The notes under the pieces are model-generated. The model worked only from the letters and a program-made list of their open reading frames with translations, did not search any database and was not told where the DNA came from. Position numbers and translations under genes: made by a program. A stretch of DNA of 11,190 bases, taken from assembly GCA_910588505.1 (NCBI GenBank), contig CAJUPQ010000098.1, forward strand, positions 1 to 11,190, read 5' to 3'. Of the stretch, positions 7,879-11,190 are shown piece by piece. The number at the start of each line of letters is the position of its first letter. Positions within the stretch are counted from its first letter, which is position 1. The stretch is from an uncultured Hungatella sp. Its GTDB lineage: Bacteria > Bacillota > Clostridia > Lachnospirales > Lachnospiraceae.

Positions 7879-7908
7879 GCATAGGATGTTTTGGAAAATG
7901 CCATACTA
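7879..7908 (+). promoter_or_regulatory. Predicted sigma-G promoter for the spoVA segment
   Basis: GCATA at 7879-7883 and CATACTA at 7902-7908 are separated by exactly 18 bases. This matches the Bacillus subtilis sigma-G consensus GHATR-N18-CATNHTA at every defined position. It starts eight bases after the sigF stop and faces spoVAA-spoVAB; the spoVA operon is a known sigma-G target in Bacillus. The expected start is near 7915. The -35 also fits sigma-F, but the -10 fits it less well. Confidence 0.7.
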
Positions 7909-7960
7909 TGTTCGACGACGGCGCTGCAGGAAAATTTTCTTAATGAAGGGGAAGCTTGTT

Positions 7961-8047
7961 ATGTCTGCTATGCCTGCGGAATGTAAGCCGCTAACAGGCC
8001 ATGGAGAGCATGGCTTGATCGAAGAGAGAGGAATGGATGTGAGATAG
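7961..8047 (+). CDS. Possible 28-residue leader peptide
   Basis: A short ORF beginning MSAMPAECKP and ending EERGMDVR. GAAGGGGAAG at 7945-7954 is an excellent ribosome binding site with a six-base spacer. The stop at 8045-8047 is one base before the ATG of the next small gene, which itself has a poor ribosome site, so translational coupling is plausible. The frame is open back to an ATG at 7886, but that lies upstream of the expected sigma-G start. No family is recognised; it may be a chance ORF. Confidence 0.35.
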   Translation: MSAMPAECKPLTGHGEHGLIEERGMDVR

Positions 8048-8048
8048 T

Positions 8049-8207
8049 ATGGGATTTTTAAAACATTTGTGGGGATTTTTATTTGTCGTGGCCATGATCC
8101 TGATTGTGGGCGGCGTGGTGTGGTATCTGTTGTTTTATGGCGGACCGAGGGACTATACCGGGGGAATGCTGGTGCGGATTTCGGATATGGTAAAGGGGAT
8201 GGTGTGA
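8049..8207 (+). CDS. Small single-pass membrane protein between sigF and spoVAA
   Basis: A 52-residue protein with one strong hydrophobic helix at about 10-30 (FLFVVAMILIVGGVVWYLLF) and a short tail with GGPRDY. Its stop is one base before the spoVAA ATG, and it lies just downstream of the predicted sigma-G promoter, so it is probably made in the forespore with SpoVAA and SpoVAB. Its own ribosome site is weak (GTGAG close to the start), suggesting coupling to the upstream peptide. The function is unknown; a role beside the SpoVA membrane proteins is inference from position. Confidence 0.7.
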   Translation: MGFLKHLWGFLFVVAMILIVGGVVWYLLFYGGPRDYTGGMLVRISDMVKGMV

Positions 8208-8208
8208 G

Positions 8209-8835
8209 ATGAGCAAAAGCCTGTATCTGAAATTGAACCAGATCTCCGAGGTTCATGAAAAGGATGTGTATCTGAAGGATGTGGCAGAGCTTTACAGCGA
8301 CGATCCGGCCATTCTTGCCAAGTGTCTGGCTCTTAAGGTGAAAAAGATCTCGTCGGACCGGGATCACCGGTATGTGGGAAGCGTACTGGATGTGATCGGG
8401 CTGATCTCCAAGCTGGATCCTTCGATCCAGGTGGAAAATATGGGGGAACAGGATTTTATCATCGATTATCAAAAACCCAGGCCGCCAAGGCTTGGCTGGG
8501 AGTGGATAAAGACTGCCTTTGTGTGCGTGATCTGCTTCTGCGGTGCGGCATTTGCCATTATGACGTTTAACAATGACGCCAGCGTGACGGATGTGTTTCG
8601 GGAGATCTACCGGATGGTTCTGGGCCATGAGGCCGAGAAGGTTACGGTGCTGGAAATGTCTTATTCTATAGGGCTGGCTCTGGGCGTTATCCTGTTCTTT
8701 AACCATTTCTGCGCATGGAAGGTGAACACAGATCCTACGCCTCTTGAGGTGGAAATGCGTCTGTATGAGGATAATATCTCCAAGACCGTGATTCAGAATG
8801 ACGGAAGAAAGGAGTCTGGTATTGATGTGGATTAA
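8209..8835 (+). CDS. spoVAA: Stage V sporulation protein AA
   Basis: A 208-residue protein, close to the family's usual length. In Bacillus the SpoVA proteins move dipicolinic acid into the spore and release it on germination, acting at the inner spore membrane. Residues 1-97 form a soluble N-terminal domain (MSKSLYLKLNQISEV, then a beta-rich stretch). Two membrane helices follow, at about 100-121 (WIKTAFVCVICFCGAAFAIM) and 150-168 (SYSIGLALGVILFFNHF). AAAGGGG at 8192-8198 serves as ribosome site with a ten-base spacer. The 3' end overlaps spoVAB by 11 bases, so the two are likely coupled. Identification rests on overall resemblance and on its location after sigF. Confidence 0.9.
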   Translation: MSKSLYLKLNQISEVHEKDVYLKDVAELYSDDPAILAKCLALKVKKISSDRDHRYVGSVLDVIGLISKLDPSIQVENMGEQDFIIDYQKPRPPRLGWEWIKTAFVCVICFCGAAFAIMTFNNDASVTDVFREIYRMVLGHEAEKVTVLEMSYSIGLALGVILFFNHFCAWKVNTDPTPLEVEMRLYEDNISKTVIQNDGRKESGIDVD

Positions 8836-9250
8836 GCTGGCCTTTCTGGCTATGTTTGGGCTCTGCGCCGGGGGGATCATTGCTGCCGGCGTTTTCGCGT
8901 TTCTGGCCATAATCGGCGTGTTCCCAAGACTGATCGGAAAGACCGGCACCAAGAGACATATCATGCTGTATGAGACGGTGATCATTCTGGGCGGCATCGC
9001 GGGAAATGGGATGGACCTGTTTGAGTTTCCCATACCGGTTGGAGGAACGTGGGCATTGGCAATATTCGGCGCGGCGGTGGGGATCTTTGTGGGCTGTCTG
9101 GTCATGTCCCTGGCGGAGACATTGAAGACTCTGCCGGTGATCAACAGAAGGATCCATCTGTCTGTGGGGCTCCAGTATGTGATCCTGGCCATCGGGCTGG
9201 GGAAGATGCTGGGGGCGATGCTGTATTTTCATATGGGTATGGGGATGTAG
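8825..9250 (+). CDS. spoVAB: Stage V sporulation protein AB
   Basis: A 141-residue, very hydrophobic protein with about four membrane helices: near 2-30 (WIKLAFLAMFGLCAGGIIAA), 44-62, 70-95 (WALAIFGAAVGIFVGCLVMS) and 110-135. This matches SpoVAB, a membrane partner in the dipicolinate-handling SpoVA system. AAAGGAG at 8808-8814 lies ten bases before this ATG; an in-frame TTG directly before it is an alternative. It overlaps spoVAA, as in Bacillus. Unlike Bacillus, no spoVAC, AD or AE follows: the next 465 bases are repeats. Confidence 0.92.
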   Translation: MWIKLAFLAMFGLCAGGIIAAGVFAFLAIIGVFPRLIGKTGTKRHIMLYETVIILGGIAGNGMDLFEFPIPVGGTWALAIFGAAVGIFVGCLVMSLAETLKTLPVINRRIHLSVGLQYVILAIGLGKMLGAMLYFHMGMGM

Positions 9251-9313
9251 GGACGGAGAGGCAGTTTTTAGGAGCTTAAGAACGATTTTTTGTGCGAAAT
9301 GGTAAAATTATTT

Positions 9314-9419
9314 AATTGGTGTATTGTTGAGTGAGCAAAGGGCGGGGGAGTCGTGATGCCAGGGAGGGAAGGGAGGCTGTGTGCCGGGCGGGTTCAGATA
9401 TGCCAAACATTCCGATGAG
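9314..9419 (+). repeat. Diverged interspersed repeat, copy B
   Basis: Positions 9314-9374 match the reverse complement of 49-110 at 56 of 62 aligned positions, including GTGATGCCAGGGAGGGAAGG. Weaker similarity continues to the shared GATGAG near 9419. Together with copy A it brackets the whole valS-folC-spoIIA-spoVA block in inverted orientation, about 9.2 kb apart. Confidence 0.8.
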
Positions 9420-9463
9420 CCCTTAAAGCGGGAGCCAGTCGGGTATCAGCCCTCCTGTTTCCC

Positions 9464-9626
9464 TGGTACATCATTGCATTAATTCCTAAGCAATAGTACT
9501 CGCTCTCTACGCCAGGAGCACGTCTGCGAAGCTAGATGTAGGGTCCACTACACCGTCGCTTCGCAGACGCACACCTGACGCAGATATCAAGCACTATTAC
9601 TCAGTTATTAATGCAACGATGTACTA
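9464..9626 (-). repeat. 159-nt hairpin element, copy 1 (MITE-like; possible minus-strand RNA)
   Basis: The arms at 9466-9541 and 9548-9624 fold back on each other around a six-base loop (GGTCCA). The outer 67 positions align with no gap: CATCATTGCATTAAT pairs with ATTAATGCAACGATG, and CGTCTGCGAAGC pairs exactly with GCTTCGCAGACG. There is one 2-versus-3-base bulge near the tip. Five positions are transversion mismatches. All ten transition differences (9473, 9488, 9491, 9498, 9501, 9509, 9512, 9519, 9520, 9536) are G-U pairs on the minus strand but A-C mismatches on the plus strand. I therefore give the minus strand. TG/TA border the ends, and the outer bases CCTG/TAGG suggest a CCTAGG target. 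No protein is encoded. Confidence 0.85.
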
Positions 9627-9630
9627 GGTT

Positions 9631-9659
9631 TTGCAAAAGAACGGAAGATGTGATATAAT
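9631..9659 (+). promoter_or_regulatory. Sigma-A promoter with extended -10 for the transporter gene
   Basis: TTGCAA at 9631-9636 and TATAAT at 9654-9659 are separated by 17 bases, with TG at 9651-9652 giving an extended -10. The -35 begins only a few bases after the hairpin element. The start is predicted near 9666, giving a leader of about 50 bases. Confidence 0.85.
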
Positions 9660-9715
9660 AAGAAACCATAACGCAAAGTTATGTCAAATATGAAAAAAAG
9701 GAATGGAAACAGAAG

Positions 9716-11038
9716 ATGAAGACAAATGTGCAGTGGGCAAGCAAACTGGGATTTATCATGGCTACGGCAGGGGCGGCTATCGGCCTCGGGAACCTTTGGA
9801 AATTTCCCTATCTTATGGGGAGGAACGGTGGGTTTCCGTTTTTGATAGCCTACCTGTTTTTTATTGTGGTTTTGGGACTGCCGGTGATGATCACGGAGAT
9901 GTCTCTGGGGCGGAAGACCCGCCATGACCCGGTTCAGGCTTATAGGGATATTGACCCCCATGCTGGGATCGTGGGTATTTTCGGGGTTCTGGCGGCGTTT
10001 ATCATTTTATCGTATTACAGTGTTATCGGCGGCTGGATCATGAAGTACATTTTCAGTTATGGGACCACTATGGAGGCAGTGGCGGATTTTGACGGGTTTG
10101 TTGGCAGCAGGGAGCCGGTGCTGTGGCATTTTCTGTTTATGGCCATTACGACCGGGGTGTGTTATTTTGGAGTCAGCGGGATCGAGAGGGCCAGCAAGGT
10201 GATGATGCCTCTTTTGTTTATGCTGCTTTTGGTGATCATCGGCCGAGGCGTGACGCTTCCCGGCGCTGTGGAAGGCTTTAAGTTTATGTTTGCTCCGGAT
10301 TTTTCAGCGTTCAGCCTGAACTCCATAAGTGGGGCTTTGGGGCAGGTGTTTTACTCTCTCAGCTTATGCATGGGGATTACCATCACGTACGGAAGTTATC
10401 TCAGCGAGAAGGAGAATATTCCCAAAAGCTGCGTGTCTGTGGCAGGGCTGGATACTTTGATTGCGGTTTTGGCGGGGATCGCTATTTTTCCTGCGGTGTT
10501 CGCCTTTGGGCTGGAGCCGGGCCAGGGACCGGGGCTTATTTTCGGGACGCTTCCAAAGGTGTTCTCTGCTATCGCAGGGGGAGAGATCTTTGCGTGCCTG
10601 TTTTTTGCCCTTGTGTTTTTTGCGGCTGTGACCAGCGCCATCGCCCTCTTGGAGGTGTCGGTGTCCTTTGCCATCGACACGCTGAGATGGCCGAGGAAAA
10701 AGGCGACCCTTGTGATCGGGGCAGCGATCTTTGTCCTGGGGATCCCCAGCGCGCTTTCTTTCGGGGATCTTGGGCAGGTGCGGATCTTAAATTACAGCGT
10801 GTTTGATTTTGTGGGGATGATCACGGATAATATCCTCTTGCCATTCGGCGGCCTTACCATGTGCTATTATGTGGGATGGAAATGGCACCCAGAGTATCTG
10901 GTGGAGGAGATTGAGCGGGATGGGATACCGTTTAAGGTGAAGAGATTGTGGGTGGTGTGCATCCGTTATCTGACGCCGATTCTTGTGGGTATCGTGACGC
11001 TCACCGGGTTTTATAATATTTATCAGGTGGTGTGCTGA
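9716..11038 (+). CDS. Sodium-dependent transporter, neurotransmitter:sodium symporter (LeuT/MhsT) family
   Basis: A 440-residue polytopic protein, apparently of the 11-helix bacterial type, probably a Na+-coupled amino acid importer. TM1 has AGAAIGLGNLWKFPYL at about 18-33, with G23 where monoamine carriers have aspartate, favouring amino acids, and lysine (K29) at the usual gate arginine. TM6 has FYSLSLCMGITITYGSY, with C218 where LeuT has Gly258. TM7 has D246 in GLDTLIAVLAG, at the position of LeuT Glu290, which suggests chloride independence. TM8 keeps the Na2-site TS in FAAVTSAIA. AAAGGA near 9698-9703 is the likely ribosome site; an ATG at 9703 is out of frame. It stands alone with its own promoter, between two hairpin elements. 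The substrate is unknown. Confidence 0.95.
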   Translation: MKTNVQWASKLGFIMATAGAAIGLGNLWKFPYLMGRNGGFPFLIAYLFFIVVLGLPVMITEMSLGRKTRHDPVQAYRDIDPHAGIVGIFGVLAAFIILSYYSVIGGWIMKYIFSYGTTMEAVADFDGFVGSREPVLWHFLFMAITTGVCYFGVSGIERASKVMMPLLFMLLLVIIGRGVTLPGAVEGFKFMFAPDFSAFSLNSISGALGQVFYSLSLCMGITITYGSYLSEKENIPKSCVSVAGLDTLIAVLAGIAIFPAVFAFGLEPGQGPGLIFGTLPKVFSAIAGGEIFACLFFALVFFAAVTSAIALLEVSVSFAIDTLRWPRKKATLVIGAAIFVLGIPSALSFGDLGQVRILNYSVFDFVGMITDNILLPFGGLTMCYYVGWKWHPEYLVEEIERDGIPFKVKRLWVVCIRYLTPILVGIVTLTGFYNIYQVVC

Positions 11039-11039
11039 G

Positions 11040-11067
11040 ACCGCAGTGGGTAACTGCCTGTGGTTTT
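11040..11067 (+). terminator. Probable terminator after the transporter gene
   Basis: ACCGCAG at 11040-11046 can pair with CTGTGGT at 11058-11064 (7 pairs, one wobble), followed by TTTT to 11067. An alternative 5-bp stem, GCAGT/ACTGC, lies within it. The T run is short, so efficiency may be modest. Confidence 0.45.
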
Positions 11068-11136
11068 GTATGATTTTCAGAGATAGTGGGGATAATGACA
11101 GGGAGAACAGCAGTGGGATCGAAGCCTGATAGGATC

Positions 11137-11190
11137 TAGTACATCATTGCATTAATTCCTAAGCAATAGTACTCGCTCTCTACGCCAGGA
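11137..11190 (-). repeat. Hairpin element, copy 2 (cut by the window end)
   Basis: Positions 11139-11190 are identical, base for base, to 9466-9517, the first 52 bases of copy 1, in the same orientation. TA at 11137-11138 lies directly before it, matching the proposed TA border. The rest of the element is outside the window. Strand is assigned as for copy 1. Confidence 0.88.

Larger units (their letters stand above)
9251..9715. other. Gene-free repeat-bearing interval between spoVAB and the transporter
   Basis: This 465-base stretch holds no credible coding region. It contains, in order, an A/T-rich segment, copy B of the diverged repeat (from 9314), about 40 unassigned bases (9421-9461), hairpin element copy 1 (9464-9626), the transporter promoter (9631-9659) and a short leader. 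CATAAC at 9667-9672 pairs with GTTATG at 9678-9683, a small hairpin at the predicted 5' end of the transporter mRNA. I find no clear terminator for spoVAB. Confidence 0.7.

Noticed and set aside
7886..8047. 53-codon ORF including the 28-residue peptide
   Set aside because: Its start overlaps the spacer of the predicted sigma-G promoter and it lacks a spaced ribosome site; only the internal start at 7961 looks usable.
7906..9192. 428-codon open frame on the minus strand across the spoVA genes
   Set aside because: It is antisense to well-identified spoVAA and spoVAB, has no recognisable domain and a composition typical of a shadow frame.
9464..9626. The hairpin as a simple rho-independent terminator for spoVAB
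   Set aside because: TTTT follows it at 9629, but the stem is far longer than a terminator, carries ten A-C mismatches on the plus strand, and recurs elsewhere as a repeat.
9464..9626. Integron attC site or CRISPR-type repeat
   Set aside because: The ends do not carry the attC core sites, no integrase is nearby, and there is no spaced repeat array.

Overview
The window looks like part of the chromosome of a spore-forming anaerobic Firmicute, most likely a clostridial species of the Lachnospiraceae type. This is inferred from the complete spoIIA operon joined to spoVA genes, the clostridial style of the ValRS and SpoIIA proteins, purine-rich ribosome binding sites and a moderate G+C content. 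The species cannot be named from sequence alone. All convincing genes are on the + strand.

Layout: 1-110 holds one copy of a diverged interspersed repeat. Positions 146-3093 carry a small four-cysteine protein (DUF6472-like) and valyl-tRNA synthetase (valS), closed by a strong terminator. Positions 3237-6187 carry a sigma-A-type promoter, a possibly structured leader, folC (folate polyglutamylation), a 45-residue acidic protein and a membrane-anchored TPR protein, closed by another terminator. Positions 6309-7870 are the spoIIAA-spoIIAB-sigF operon, the switch that turns on forespore transcription. Immediately after sigF is a full match to the sigma-G promoter consensus, followed by small ORFs and spoVAA-spoVAB, whose products belong to the spore dipicolinate-channel system. 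This fits sigma-F acting first and sigma-G then driving late forespore genes.

From 9251 to 9715 there is no gene. This stretch holds a second, inverted copy of the repeat seen at the window start, and then a 159-nt near-perfect hairpin element. Next come a sigma-A promoter and an 11-TM-type sodium:neurotransmitter symporter family transporter (9716-11038). A second copy of the hairpin element, in the same orientation, begins at 11139 and runs off the window, so direct repeats flank the transporter.

The most unusual signal is that hairpin element. Its two ~76-nt arms align without gaps over the outer 67 positions. All ten transition differences between the arms give G-U wobble pairs when read on the minus strand, and A-C mismatches when read on the plus strand. 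This suggests a folded minus-strand RNA (or folded single-stranded DNA) spread as a MITE-like repeat bounded by TA dinucleotides.
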